A stretch of DNA of 64,000 bases from JBBSDP01 sp038240605 (GTDB lineage: Bacteria; Planctomycetota; Phycisphaerae; Tepidisphaerales; Tepidisphaeraceae), in NCBI GenBank assembly GCA_038240605.1, contig JBBSDP010000022.1:11995-75994 (forward strand), given 5' to 3'. The notes under the pieces are model-generated. The model was not told the origin of the DNA and did no database searches. It worked only from the letters and a program-made list of their open reading frames with translations. The position numbers and the translations under genes are program-made. Below are positions 1-8,598 of this stretch, in pieces; within the stretch, counting starts at the first letter, position 1; each line of letters opens with the position of its first letter.

Positions 1-2002
1 CGACCTGGTCGTCACCGGAAATTCCCTCGACAACATTACCTGGTACGAAAACCCACGGGACCATGGTGGGAACGCGATGACTGACCCTTGGATCCCCCAC
101 ATTGTTGGAAACGCTTACGTCCCGACCGGTGATCAGATCAATGACCCGGGCTTAGGCGTCTCTTTCGCCACGATTGACGTCAACGGCGACGGGCGAATGG
201 ACATCGTCAGTGCCGACGGGGAAGCGGGACCGCCGCTCCCCGCCGGTGGGCTGATGTGGTGGGAGGCGCCGGCCGATCGTCGTAATGGTATGTGGATTCC
301 CCATACCATTGATGCCGGCGTCCAGCTCGTGCACAACATCCGCATTGCCGACATGAATGGCGACGACCACCCCGACCTCGTCGTCTTCGAGCAGGATCAA
401 ACCGCCCAGCAGCGCCTGATGGTCGTCTACAACGAGGGGGGCACTGGGCAAAACTGGCTGGAGCAGACCCTAGCGACCACTGGAGGTCATAACGAATGGA
501 CCGGCGATGTCACCGGAGATGGCGACCAGGACATCCTATATTCTCGTCACGGGTTTTACACGCAACGCAACCCGATTGAACTCTTCGTCAACGGCTCCGC
601 GGAATCCGGGATCGTTCGAGCGACCATCACCAGCCCACCCATTTCGCAGACGATCGCCAGCGGTTCTCCCGTCACCTTCCAGGTCTCGGCCACGGGGAGC
701 GGACCGCTTGCATATCAGTGGCAGCAAAACGGCTTGGATATTCCCGGCGCGACCTCCAGCGCTTATACGATCGCATCGGCGAGAACGCCTGATAACGGGA
801 CCACCTTCCGCTGTATCGTCTCCAACTCGGCTGGGTTTGTGTACAGCCCCGGCGCGCTCCTGACTTTCTCTGACATCCAACCGCCACCGCCGCTGCCACC
901 CGTCGACAATTCGCCCCCGACCGCCACGTTGACAATGCCTCCACCCGTGCATCCCGCGACGGGTTTGCCCCTGGAGTTCATCGTCACATTCAGCGACACG
1001 ACTGCGGTGAACGCATCGACTTTGGGCAATGGCAACGTGATCGTGACCGGACCGGGAGGCTATAGCCAGACGGCAACACTTATTTCGACGGGCCTGGTAG
1101 ACGCCGCTTCCATTGCGGCAATCTATTCGGTGCCCAACCCGACAATTGATGGCACGTACATCGTTTCGACAGGCGCTAACCCAGTCATCGACCTTGCCGG
1201 CAACGCACTCGTGCGCGGCGTCATTGGTGGTTTCGAGCAGAGTATCCCGCCGATCGCGGTCAACGGTCCGGACCTTACCGCGGCTCTCGTGGGAACGCAG
1301 CCCACCTCCGTGATCAGCGGCGCCAAGGGAACGATGCGCGTCAGAATCAGGAACGATGGAAATTCGGTCGCCAGAGGTATCGTGCACGTGAGTGTCTTCA
1401 CCTCAACCGACGGCACTCCTCAAACGATTAACACTTTGATCACCCCGACTTCAGGTGGTTCGCTCAAGCTGAATCTGAAGCCGCGCGGTTCCAAGATAGT
1501 CAATCTAGCGTTTTTGTACCCTGCGGACCTCGCAGCCGGTAACTATCGGATCGGGGCGTGGGTTGATTCCGCCAACGACCTCAACGAGATCAACGCATCC
1601 AACAAGACTGTCTCAGGGCCATTGGTGACGATTGCCCCGCCAACGGTGAGTTTCAAGGCATCATTCCCCGGCAAGCTTCCCCCCATCGTGACGCGCGGAC
1701 GAGTTGCCACGTTTTTAATGTCGGTCGCCAATCTTGGAAATGTTCGTTTGACTGACAAGTTCGATGTACGCCTCTCCGAGGCATCGGATCCCGATTTGGA
1801 TGGTCCCACAGTCCCTCTGGGAGTCGTACGCAAGTCGCTGGCGAACGTGAAGCCCGGCAAGAGCACCACCTTTTCGGTGAAGCTCCGAATACCGGCCAGC
1901 ATCACTCCCGGGCAGGGTTTCCTTGTCGCCGTTATGTCCTCGACAAGCAACGGAGCGGCTAGCAGCACCGTCGTCAACCCTACCGCGATTGCCTTCCAGT
2001 AA
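1..2002 (+). CDS. Secreted FG-GAP/Ig-like/CARDB repeat protein (5' end outside window)
   Basis: The reading frame is open from base 2 through the first in-window ATG at 77, and the upstream codons read as another FG-GAP-like segment (DLVVTGNSLDNITWYENP), so the gene starts before the window. Counting from the ATG at 77, residues about 20-170 hold VCBS/FG-GAP calcium-type motifs (DVNGDGRMD, DMNGDDHPD, DVTGDGDQD). Residues about 180-265 form an Ig-like domain with a YQWQQNG strand and a Cys. Residues about 280-395 resemble a bacterial Ig-like (Big) module, and two CARDB-like domains follow (about 400-520 and 530-640). This architecture is typical of large exported planctomycete proteins. The role is probably extracellular or cell-surface binding. 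No catalytic domain is visible in the part seen. Confidence 0.85.
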   Translation, partial: DLVVTGNSLDNITWYENPRDHGGNAMTDPWIPHIVGNAYVPTGDQINDPGLGVSFATIDVNGDGRMDIVSADGEAGPPLPAGGLMWWEAPADRRNGMWIPHTIDAGVQLVHNIRIADMNGDDHPDLVVFEQDQTAQQRLMVVYNEGGTGQNWLEQTLATTGGHNEWTGDVTGDGDQDILYSRHGFYTQRNPIELFVNGSAESGIVRATITSPPISQTIASGSPVTFQVSATGSGPLAYQWQQNGLDIPGATSSAYTIASARTPDNGTTFRCIVSNSAGFVYSPGALLTFSDIQPPPPLPPVDNSPPTATLTMPPPVHPATGLPLEFIVTFSDTTAVNASTLGNGNVIVTGPGGYSQTATLISTGLVDAASIAAIYSVPNPTIDGTYIVSTGANPVIDLAGNALVRGVIGGFEQSIPPIAVNGPDLTAALVGTQPTSVISGAKGTMRVRIRNDGNSVARGIVHVSVFTSTDGTPQTINTLITPTSGGSLKLNLKPRGSKIVNLAFLYPADLAAGNYRIGAWVDSANDLNEINASNKTVSGPLVTIAPPTVSFKASFPGKLPPIVTRGRVATFLMSVANLGNVRLTDKFDVRLSEASDPDLDGPTVPLGVVRKSLANVKPGKSTTFSVKLRIPASITPGQGFLVAVMSSTSNGAASSTVVNPTAIAFQ

Positions 2003-2058
2003 AGTCATCGACAACGAGACCAGATGACGTGAAAACGCACGACGTAAATGGCCTGCCC

Positions 2059-2148
2059 TAATCACCGTCAAGCCAGCGGCGTACCGCTTGGGCACCCGGT
2101 GATTAAAGTGGACGATCCCATGGGCGTGGGACCAGATCCCCACGCCCA
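2059..2148. terminator. Tandem hairpins between convergent genes
   Basis: Two inverted repeats lie between the convergent gene ends at 2002 (+) and 2176 (-). The first has 9-bp arms at 2059-2067 and 2097-2105 (TAATCACCG/CGGTGATTA). The second has perfect 10-bp arms at 2121-2130 and 2139-2148 (TGGGCGTGGG/CCCACGCCCA) with an 8-nt loop. No clear T-tract follows either, so their use as a bidirectional terminator is inferred from position. Confidence 0.5.
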
Positions 2149-2175
2149 CGGAACCGCCCACGCCTTGATGTAGCC

Positions 2176-2517
2176 CTACTTCGTCGGCGTCACTCCGTAT
2201 TTAGCGGGATCGTCCGCGACCCTCTTCGCGTATTTCGCGGGATCCTTCTTAAAGGGTTTGACACAGTCGGCGCAGCACAGGTGGTATACCTTCCCGTCGT
2301 AAGTCTCCATGAGTCGGGAAGTTTCGACCTTGTCCCCGCTGACCGGGCAAACCGTATTATGCAAGTCCAACGCCGTCTGGCTCGTTCCCGCAGACGACGA
2401 CATTGGCGGCATTGAAGAGTCGCCGGCCGAGGACGTGGCCGGTCTATCGGCCGAATGCGTACAGCCGGCAACGGCCAGGGCAGCAGGAAACGACAGCAAT
2501 GCAATGAAACGCTTCAT
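2176..2517 (-). CDS. YHS/TRASH-like metal-binding lipoprotein
   Basis: A 113-residue lipoprotein. The N-terminus MKRFIALLSFPAALAVAGC has a lipobox (AVAGC) with Cys19 as the lipidated residue, so it should be exported and membrane-anchored. A Ser/Met-rich spacer is followed by a YHS-like domain with CPVSGDKV (about residues 57-64) and a YHLCCADC cluster (about 77-84), then FKKDPAKYAK. YHS/TRASH domains bind soft metals such as copper. The start is supported by AAGGAG six bases upstream of the ATG. It lies in a metal-resistance island and points away from the copper operon at 4053-7839. A role in periplasmic copper or other heavy-metal binding is inferred. Confidence 0.8.
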   Translation of the reverse strand: MKRFIALLSFPAALAVAGCTHSADRPATSSAGDSSMPPMSSSAGTSQTALDLHNTVCPVSGDKVETSRLMETYDGKVYHLCCADCVKPFKKDPAKYAKRVADDPAKYGVTPTK

Positions 2518-2569
2518 ACGAAACTCCTTGAAAAATTCTAACGCACCTTGCGGCGAGTAACTCAGGTTG

Positions 2570-2995
2570 GATCATCAGCCAGCTATTGACCATCTGGGGA
2601 TGGCGGAGTCGTCCCAACGCTTCCCAGATGACCAAGATGGCGATTACGACGAGCGATACGGCGTTGACCAAAGCCGCTAAGATGCCAACCCGGTGGTAGC
2701 CCAAGGTCATCCCGCCGTGCGATGGTTTCTTCGCGATCCACAAGGCATATCACGAGAGACCCAGAGCGGCGGCGTCAGCGAAGTTGTGGCCCGCGTCGGA
2801 CAGTAACGCCAAACTGTGGGCAAAGTAGCCGGCGATGGTCTCGACGACGACGAAGGCGAGCGTGAGGACTACCGCCACCCCCATTTTACCGCTGGTCAGG
2901 CCGTGGTCGTCATCGCTCTCATGCCGGTGAGAACGTGCTGCGGAATGGTGCTCGTCACACGCGTGATCGTGGTCGTGGTCGTGGCCGTGCGTCAT
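2570..2995 (-). pseudogene. CzcD-like cation diffusion facilitator, broken and truncated
   Basis: The reading frame begins with a His/Asp-rich metal-binding tail (MTHGHDHDHDH) and then the first CDF transmembrane segments (TLAFVVVETIAGYFAHSLAL, LSDAGHNFADAAALGLS). An in-frame TGA at 2752-2750 stands where the family usually has Trp (LS-W-YALW), and the same frame then continues with YALWIAKKPSHGGMTLGYHR and a third helix (LVVIAILVIWEALGRLRHP). CDF similarity stops near 2570, after about half of a normal protein of about 300 residues, just upstream of the YHS lipoprotein start. The nonsense codon plus the loss of the C-terminal half make this a pseudogene of a Zn/Co/Cd exporter. Confidence 0.8.
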
Positions 2996-3208
2996 CAATT
3001 CGATCATAACAGTAACCGAAACAGCGACAACTTCGCGCACTTGTCACTGCATTGCCTTCGGGAGGTGCCGAAGTCGCGGGCCGTGAAGAAATGTTGAGGC
3101 GCTGGCCGAGGCGGCAGGAAACGGACGCCTTGAACACTGGGGCGACGGTGAGCGGCGATCATCCGCCAAAGTGACTGCGGCTCACGCTGCCGGGGGGAGC
3201 TCGGGCGG

Positions 3209-3349
3209 CGGATCACCGACATCAAGGGGTATCCGACGATCTTGACGCGGTTGGTCGGCGTGACCGACCCGATCAAACCATCGGCGAAACGAGCCGTGGC
3301 CGAGCATCGCAAGCTCGGAATCCCGACAGCGATGATCAGCGGTGACAAC
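3209..3349 (+). pseudogene. P1B-type heavy-metal ATPase fragment
   Basis: About 47 codons match the cytoplasmic core of CopA/ZntA-type ATPases. RITDIKGYP resembles the segment just after the phosphorylation site. It is joined directly to LVGVTDPIKPSAKRAV and LGIPTAMISGDN, the conserved DPIK and GDN hinge motifs. The roughly 150 residues normally between these parts are missing, and nothing before or after continues the enzyme. The frame runs to a TGA at 3410 with unrelated sequence. This is a deletion remnant with no expected function. Confidence 0.7.
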
Positions 3350-3510
3350 AGTTGTGCGGCGTGCCCGGTGCCCGGTCGTGACTGTCGGCGACAAATCCCA
3401 GACGGTCAATGAAGCTCAAGAAACGAATCCGCAACCTACTTGACGGGGTGCACGCGACGAGGACGAACTTGACGAACATCGCAGGCCGGCCTACAAAATA
3501 GGACCAGACG

Positions 3511-3945
3511 ATGAGATCCCGGCATCAAATCGTGGCTTGCATTACAGCCGCAGTTGTGCTCATGACGAGCCTTAACTGCATGTGCCCCGCTGCGCCGCGA
3601 CCTAATGGCAATACCGAATTCCATGGATCGCCGGAGGCAGCTTTACAAAGATCCAGTTGCTGCAACCGCAATGAAAATTCGTGTTGTGAACGGCAGTCGT
3701 CGCCGTGCGGGCGCAACACGAGTAAGCGCAAGTGCAATCACTGCCAAGCTTCACTAATCAGCGAATCTTCCTCAGCAAGCGGTCCTACCCATCTGTTTGA
3801 TTTTCCGCTGCAAGGGCTGGCAATCGAAAATCCCCTCAACGCGTTGTTGATCCTTCAGTTCCGTTCAATCTATCGATCAGGCGACTCTCCGCCACATTTC
3901 GGATCCCCAACCCTCCTAAGGCTGCATTGCGCGCTCACCATTTGA
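3511..3945 (+). CDS. Small Cys-rich exported protein of the metal island
   Basis: A 144-residue product with an N-terminal hydrophobic segment (IVACITAAVVLMTSLNCMC) that reads as a signal peptide, possibly a lipoprotein signal. It is followed by clustered cysteines: SSCCNRNENSCC, a nearby SPCG and CNHC. Small Cys-rich exported proteins of this kind are common at the head of planctomycete metal-resistance operons. I cannot name a family with confidence. It precedes the copper operon by about 107 bases in the same direction. Binding of thiophilic metal in the periplasm is an inference from composition and position. Confidence 0.6.
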   Translation: MRSRHQIVACITAAVVLMTSLNCMCPAAPRPNGNTEFHGSPEAALQRSSCCNRNENSCCERQSSPCGRNTSKRKCNHCQASLISESSSASGPTHLFDFPLQGLAIENPLNALLILQFRSIYRSGDSPPHFGSPTLLRLHCALTI

Positions 3946-4052
3946 CGACTCACCTCAGTCGTTTGATTCGATGAGGCCGAACGCCACTTTTTTGCTGTGT
4001 TTGGGTTTCGCCCAGCGTTAGCTGCCGCTCGTACTTTACCAGGGAGGTTTTT

Positions 4053-4415
4053 GTGTACACACGATCGATCGCGTCAGCTCTGGCCGCGCTACTGTGCGGA
4101 TGTGTAGCGACTCAGACGGTGCATCCCTTGTCGCTGACCGATCCAGCGAATCCGAACGCCGCGGAGGCTCCGCTCCCACCAACGTCCAACGCCCTGTCGA
4201 TGAATTCACAAGAAGCGAACGTACTGAACCGCGCCGCGGGACTGCCGTCGCCCGAAATGTCTGACGACATGGGCGGAATGAAAATGAGCGGAATGAAACC
4301 CAATTTGCCGGGCATGCAGCATGGCAAGATGCATGGGGGCGCTTCCAACACGCAACACGTCGATACCCAGCCCGCGACGCAAGCGGCTCCAACGGCCGAG
4401 GAGACGAACAAGTGA
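4053..4415 (+). CDS. Met-rich periplasmic lipoprotein
   Basis: Starts at a GTG placed five bases after a strong AGGGAGG ribosome-binding site (4041-4047). The 120-residue product has a short signal with a lipobox (ALLCGC, Cys17), so it is an anchored lipoprotein. The second half is rich in methionine and histidine (DDMGGMKMSGMKP, MQHGKMHGG), the composition of periplasmic Cu(I)/Ag(I)-binding proteins. The C-terminus carries a TQPATQ tract seen in other exported proteins of this window. The stop codon overlaps the GTG start of the TolC-family gene (GTGA), so the two are translationally coupled. A copper-binding partner of the efflux protein is the likely role. Confidence 0.75.
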   Translation: MYTRSIASALAALLCGCVATQTVHPLSLTDPANPNAAEAPLPPTSNALSMNSQEANVLNRAAGLPSPEMSDDMGGMKMSGMKPNLPGMQHGKMHGGASNTQHVDTQPATQAAPTAEETNK

Positions 4416-5902
4416 TTGCTCAACGGAAGATAGTGATCGTCCTAATCGTCGCTGCTCTTTCGGGCGGCTGCGCGACGGCGCCGAAAAAAGCCGGATTCGG
4501 CAATGTGCGGAACGTGGTTGAGGACCGAACCGGGCATGTGATTCAGTGGAGAGGCAACACCGCTGACGACGCAGCAGTCGATGCGGCGGTCGCATCCATG
4601 TTGGCAAATGAGCTGACGGTCGATCAGGCGGTGCAGATTGCGTTGGTTAACAATCGGCGCCTTCAGGCAACCTTTGAAGATCTAGGCATAGCTCAGGCCG
4701 ATCTCGTCCAGGCGGGACTGCTGAAGAACCCCGTGTTCTTTGCCAGTTGGCGATTCCCTGATCGGGCGCCCAGCGGCACCAACTCCGAATATTCGGTCAC
4801 CCAGGACTTCCTCGACCTAATCATTCTCCCTTTGCGGAAGAAGGTCGCGTCACAGCAGTTCGAGAGCACGAAGCTAGCGGTCGCCAACGATGTTCTTCAA
4901 CTCACGGCGGACGTGAAGACGGCCTATTACACCCTGCAGGCGCGGCAACAACTGCTGACGCGGCTTCAGCTCATCGTGGAATTGAGTGAGACCGCCGCGG
5001 AATTGGCCCAGCGACAGCATGAGGCGGGCACACTGAGCGACCTGAATTTCACCAGCCAGAAGGCGATCTACGATCAGTCCAAGGTTGATGTGGCTCAGAC
5101 CGAAGCGCAATTGGCGGCGGACCGCGAACACCTGAATCGACTGTTGGGGTTATGGGGTGAGCAAACGGCATGGAAAATCCCGGATCACCTTCCGGACCTC
5201 CCATTGCTGGAAATTCCCGTGGAGCATTTGGAGTCGCTGGCGATACGGCAGCGACTCGATCTTGCCGCCACGCGCGCTCAATTGGAGACGCTTGCCCAGG
5301 TGCTGGCGGTCACCAAAGGCTATCGTTATTTCACCAGCATCGAAGTCGGCGTTGATACCGAACGCGATCCCGGCGGCCAGCACGTGACCGGTCCGCAACT
5401 AAGTCTGCAAATTCCGATTTTCGACCAGGGAAACGCCCAGATCGCTAAGGTCGAAGCTCAGTTCCGGCAATTGCAGGGGCGTTTTCAGGCGACGGCAATC
5501 GATGCACGCTCTGAAGTTCGCGAGGCTCGCGACCGCTTGCTCGCCGAGCGAAGCCTGGCTCAATACTACAAAGTGCTGCTGGAGGAACGCATTCGAATCT
5601 TGAACCTGACGCTTCAGCAATACAACGGAATGCTCAAAGGGCCTTACGACCTGCTGCTCGCCAAGCAGAATGAGGTGAGTACAGAGCAGGCGTACATAGA
5701 TACATGGCGCGATTACTGGATTACGCGCGCTCAACTGGAGCGCGCCGTGGGCGGCCGGCTCCCATTGGAGTCATCCGGCGCCAGACGCTCATCGTCCGCA
5801 ACAACTCAGTCCGGACCGCCACGCACTCCAGTAGAGGAAAAGGGCGAGACGCCCATGAACTCCCACAAAAACATGCAGCCCATGCAAGGAGCAAAACCAT
5901 GA
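4412..5902 (+). CDS. TolC-family outer-membrane efflux lipoprotein (CusC/CzcC-like)
   Basis: A 496-residue outer-membrane factor. Its signal ends in a lipobox (LSGGCATAP), then come two OEP repeats with the usual helix-rich pattern: LTVDQAVQIALVNNRRLQ near residue 70, AGTLSDLNFTSQKA near 205, LSLQIPIFDQGNAQI near 330, and a final long helix with YNGMLKGPYDLLLAKQNE near 405. Length and layout match CusC/CzcC proteins of RND metal pumps. It overlaps the lipoprotein gene upstream (GTGA) and the multicopper oxidase downstream (ATGA), giving a tight operon. No RND pump or membrane-fusion gene follows in this window, so the partner is elsewhere or lost. Confidence 0.9.
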   Translation: MIAQRKIVIVLIVAALSGGCATAPKKAGFGNVRNVVEDRTGHVIQWRGNTADDAAVDAAVASMLANELTVDQAVQIALVNNRRLQATFEDLGIAQADLVQAGLLKNPVFFASWRFPDRAPSGTNSEYSVTQDFLDLIILPLRKKVASQQFESTKLAVANDVLQLTADVKTAYYTLQARQQLLTRLQLIVELSETAAELAQRQHEAGTLSDLNFTSQKAIYDQSKVDVAQTEAQLAADREHLNRLLGLWGEQTAWKIPDHLPDLPLLEIPVEHLESLAIRQRLDLAATRAQLETLAQVLAVTKGYRYFTSIEVGVDTERDPGGQHVTGPQLSLQIPIFDQGNAQIAKVEAQFRQLQGRFQATAIDARSEVREARDRLLAERSLAQYYKVLLEERIRILNLTLQQYNGMLKGPYDLLLAKQNEVSTEQAYIDTWRDYWITRAQLERAVGGRLPLESSGARRSSSATTQSGPPRTPVEEKGETPMNSHKNMQPMQGAKP

Positions 5903-7242
5903 TGACACGACGTGAAGCAATTATTTCCGGAGCGACGGCTATCGCGGCCGGATCGAGTGTTGCAGGACTCTATGCGTTCGCGGCGGAGCCCGATGCAGAA
6001 ACGAAATCGCTATCCGGCGGGCCGCCTTCCCCCGCGGCGGAAAAAGTTTCAGCAGGTGGTGGACCGACCTCATTGCCTTCAACCCGGCCGGCCGGCGCAG
6101 GGAATTACACGCCGGTTGTGACGCCAAACGGCAGCACACTCCCCTTTGAGATGGACGGCGCTGTAAAGGTCTTCCACCTTGTTGCCGAGCCGGTCAAGCG
6201 TGAGTTTGCGCCGGGAATGATCGTGAACTGCTGGGGCTATAACGGACAAACGCCCGGGCCGACGATCGAGGCCGTCGAGGGTGATCGCATCCGCATCTTC
6301 GTCACCAACAAGCTTTCCGAAGCCACGAGCGTCCACTGGCACGGCGTCATTCTTCCCAACGGAATGGATGGCGTGGCCGGCGTGACCCAGCCTCACATTC
6401 AGCCGGGCGAGACCTACAAGTACGAGTTCACGCTCAAGCAGAATGGAACTCAGATGTACCATCCGCACTCGGATGAAATGACGCAGATGGCCATGGGAAT
6501 GCAGGGATTCTTCATCATTCACCCGAGGAAGCCCGAGCGGAAAATTGATCGCGACTTCTGCATCTTTTTGCAGGAATGGTTCGTCGAGCCTGGCACGGCG
6601 ACGCCCAATCCTATAGTCATGCTCGACTTCAATCTTTTTACGTTCAATAGCCGGGTTTTTCCCGGTACCGAGCCGCTTGTCGCCAAGACCGGCGAACGCG
6701 TACGGGTGCGCTTCGCGAACCTGAGCATGGATAGCCATCCGATCCATTTTCACGGCCACCGGTGGTGGGTAACAGCAACCGACGGTGGCCCCATCCCCGA
6801 GACCGCCTGGTGGCCAGAGACGACGGTCAACGTCATTCCCGGCACGACCCGGAATGTGGAGTTCATCGCCGACAACCCCGGAGACTGGGCGTTTCACTGC
6901 CATAAGAACCACCACACGATGAACGCGATGGCTCATGACATCCCGAATTTGATAGGAGTAAACCAGAAGGGCGTGTCCGCGAAGATGCGCAAATTCGTTC
7001 CCGGCTACATGGCGATGGGAACGGATGGCATGGGAGAAATGGGCGAAATGCAGATGCCACTTCCCAAGAATACGCTCCCGATGATGACCGGCGATGGGCA
7101 GTTCGGCCCCATCGAGATGGGCGGCATGTTCACCATACTCAAAGTCCGCGACGGAATCACGACCTACAAAGATCCCGGTTGGTACAAGAATCCACCGGGT
7201 ACTGTGGCTGAAAAAATCGAAGGAAACAATTCGAAGAAGTGA
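5899..7242 (+). CDS. CopA/PcoA-like multicopper oxidase
   Basis: Chosen start is ATG 5899, overlapping the TolC-family stop as ATGA, giving 447 residues. The N-terminus MMTRREAIISGATAIAAGSS looks like a Tat signal (RRE then a hydrophobic stretch), fitting export of a folded copper enzyme. All four copper-ligand motifs are present: VHWHG (about 145), YHPHSDE (about 190), HPIHFHGH (about 279) and HCHKNHHTMNAM (about 332), supplying type 1 and the type 2/3 cluster. A Met-rich stretch near residue 375 (MAMGTDGMGEMGEMQM) resembles the Cu(I)-binding loops of CueO/PcoA. It probably oxidises periplasmic Cu(I). The frame is open further upstream, but those codons lie inside the efflux gene. Confidence 0.92.
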   Translation: MMTRREAIISGATAIAAGSSVAGLYAFAAEPDAETKSLSGGPPSPAAEKVSAGGGPTSLPSTRPAGAGNYTPVVTPNGSTLPFEMDGAVKVFHLVAEPVKREFAPGMIVNCWGYNGQTPGPTIEAVEGDRIRIFVTNKLSEATSVHWHGVILPNGMDGVAGVTQPHIQPGETYKYEFTLKQNGTQMYHPHSDEMTQMAMGMQGFFIIHPRKPERKIDRDFCIFLQEWFVEPGTATPNPIVMLDFNLFTFNSRVFPGTEPLVAKTGERVRVRFANLSMDSHPIHFHGHRWWVTATDGGPIPETAWWPETTVNVIPGTTRNVEFIADNPGDWAFHCHKNHHTMNAMAHDIPNLIGVNQKGVSAKMRKFVPGYMAMGTDGMGEMGEMQMPLPKNTLPMMTGDGQFGPIEMGGMFTILKVRDGITTYKDPGWYKNPPGTVAEKIEGNNSKK

Positions 7243-7341
7243 ACCGCCCGGCGTGTGCCGCGCGATCTGACGCAACCGGATGAGTTTCTCATCCGCAACC
7301 CTGGCCGCTCGCTGATCGCGGCGGCGATTTGGAGAATCGAT

Positions 7342-7839
7342 ATGCATCGCGTTGCAAAAATTCTAAGTGGCGCAATTGTATTCACCGGCTTAAACATGGG
7401 AGCATCCGCCCACGACGAACACCATCATGAAACGACTGAAGGCAGAGCAATCACCATCCAAGGCGAACTGGTCGACACCGCGTGCTTTGTCGGCAGTGAT
7501 GGTGAGGAGAAAGGAGCGGATCATGAAAAATGTGCCGCCAAGTGTATGAAGAGCGGTATCCCCGCTGGGATCCTGCCCGAAGGTAAAAAGGCCGATGACG
7601 TTTTGTTTCTTTTGACCAATCCCGTCGTTCTGGCGCCGTACGCCGCTCAGACCATCAAGGTCGAGGGGACGGCATACGCCGACAAGCACGCCATCGAAGT
7701 TAAGAAGCTGTATGTCAAAGATGGCAATTCCTGGAAAGAGGTGCAGCTTGCCGATGCTCACCACAAACCTGCTAGCGCCGATACGCCCCATGATGAGCAC
7801 AAAGGCCACCATGGCGATCACGACCCAGACACAAAATAG
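7342..7839 (+). CDS. His-rich periplasmic protein, last gene of copper operon
   Basis: ATG 7342 follows GGAGAA at 7331 and gives 165 residues. The frame is open upstream but has no better start. The N-terminus (MHRVAKILSGAIVFTGLNMGASA) is a cleavable signal peptide. The mature protein begins HDEHHHE, has a central domain with Cys pairs (VDTACFVG, EKCAAKCMKSGIP) and NPVVLAPYAAQTIKVEGTAY that looks like an OB/beta-barrel fold, and ends in a His/Asp tail (HDEHKGHHGDHD). It follows the multicopper oxidase by about 100 bases. Periplasmic copper binding is likely; the exact family is not recognised. Confidence 0.7.
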   Translation: MHRVAKILSGAIVFTGLNMGASAHDEHHHETTEGRAITIQGELVDTACFVGSDGEEKGADHEKCAAKCMKSGIPAGILPEGKKADDVLFLLTNPVVLAPYAAQTIKVEGTAYADKHAIEVKKLYVKDGNSWKEVQLADAHHKPASADTPHDEHKGHHGDHDPDTK

Positions 7840-8259
7840 CTGGATGTTGAAGGGAAGGGTCGCGCGTTCGTCTCCCTTGCCGAAGCGATCATCTGCAGGG
7901 ATGAAAGATCGGATCGGGGCGGCTGGCGCCAGGATCAATCCGCCATTCCGACAACATGATGAGATAGTCGCGATCGGCCGGCGCTTTGGCGCGCTGGCCG
8001 AGGATGCACGATGAACATGCCCAACATGCTAAGTGTGGGAAACGGCAAGTTCGTAAGAACAGCCGGCCCAGTTGGTCAAGGATTGGTTTTTTACCAAAAT
8101 TCACGAAAGTTCGGCGTAGTCGACGGCAGCGCAAGGACGCTCGCAAACGCTAAGGTGCTCCGACCACTAACCTCCATCACCTCGGAGTGTCTAGGTGTAC
8201 GCTGGGTCGAGTGACTCGCTGGGCCACCCCCAGCATGTCTCATCTCGAAAGGAGACCCT
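7840..8259 (+). pseudogene. Degraded coding remnant of unknown family
   Basis: No intact gene lies in these 420 bases. Two plus-strand frames carry protein-like text that would join through a -1/+2 shift near 8005: INPPFRQHDEIVAIGRRFG upstream, then MNMPNMLSVGNGKFVRT, VFYQNSRKFGVVDGSART and a stop at 8212. The VVDGSART segment is reminiscent of the C-terminal DG motif of planctomycete prepilin-like proteins, but the match is weak. Two stops (TGATGA near 7957) interrupt the second frame. Read as a decayed gene end. Confidence 0.35.
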
Positions 8260-8580
8260 ATGAGAATGGCAATTGCGGCCCTTGTGGTCGGCATGTTTCC
8301 CGTAGCGGCGATGGCCGATCATCGGTACTGTGACAGCCCTCGCCATTACGGGGGTGGATACGGTTACTATGACAGTGGCTATAGCACTTACGGAAGCGGG
8401 TACGGCGGCTATTACGACCGCCCTGTGTATCGAGAATATCGTGCGCCCCGATATGATCCGCCACCCGTGGAGGCGGACGACTTAGGAGACGGTCGCCATT
8501 ATCTGGATCACCACTTTTACTACGACCGTTGTGGGAACGAGTACCACTACCATCACGTTCACCATTACTACGACGAATAG
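8260..8580 (+). CDS. Secreted Gly/Tyr/His-rich small protein
   Basis: A 106-residue product with a clear signal peptide (MRMAIAALVVGMFPVAAMA) and a good ribosome-binding site (AAAGGAG at 8247-8253). The mature chain is low-complexity: a Gly/Tyr region (YGGGYGYYDSGYSTYGSGYG), an Arg/Pro spacer, and a His/Tyr-rich tail ending YHYHHVHHYYDE with one Cys. The His tail could bind metal and the gene sits in the metal island, but no domain is recognised and no function is assigned. Confidence 0.65.
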   Translation: MRMAIAALVVGMFPVAAMADHRYCDSPRHYGGGYGYYDSGYSTYGSGYGGYYDRPVYREYRAPRYDPPPVEADDLGDGRHYLDHHFYYDRCGNEYHYHHVHHYYDE

Positions 8581-8598
8581 GTCGCCGCGGGCATCTAA

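Noticed and set aside
536..1387. Long minus-strand open frame inside the FG-GAP/Ig/CARDB gene
   Set aside because: It lacks any recognisable domain and is an antisense shadow of a well-supported plus-strand gene in high-GC DNA.
2570..2995. Selenocysteine or recoded TGA in the CDF gene
   Set aside because: The C-terminal half is also missing, no SECIS-like hairpin is evident after the TGA, and the position is Trp, not Cys, in the family.
3945..3962. ACGACT/AGTCGT hairpin after the Cys-rich protein gene as terminator
   Set aside because: Only six-base arms and no following T-tract.
6079..7347. 422-codon minus-strand frame opposite the multicopper oxidase
   Set aside because: The plus strand has all copper-ligand motifs; the minus product is Arg/His-rich with no domain.
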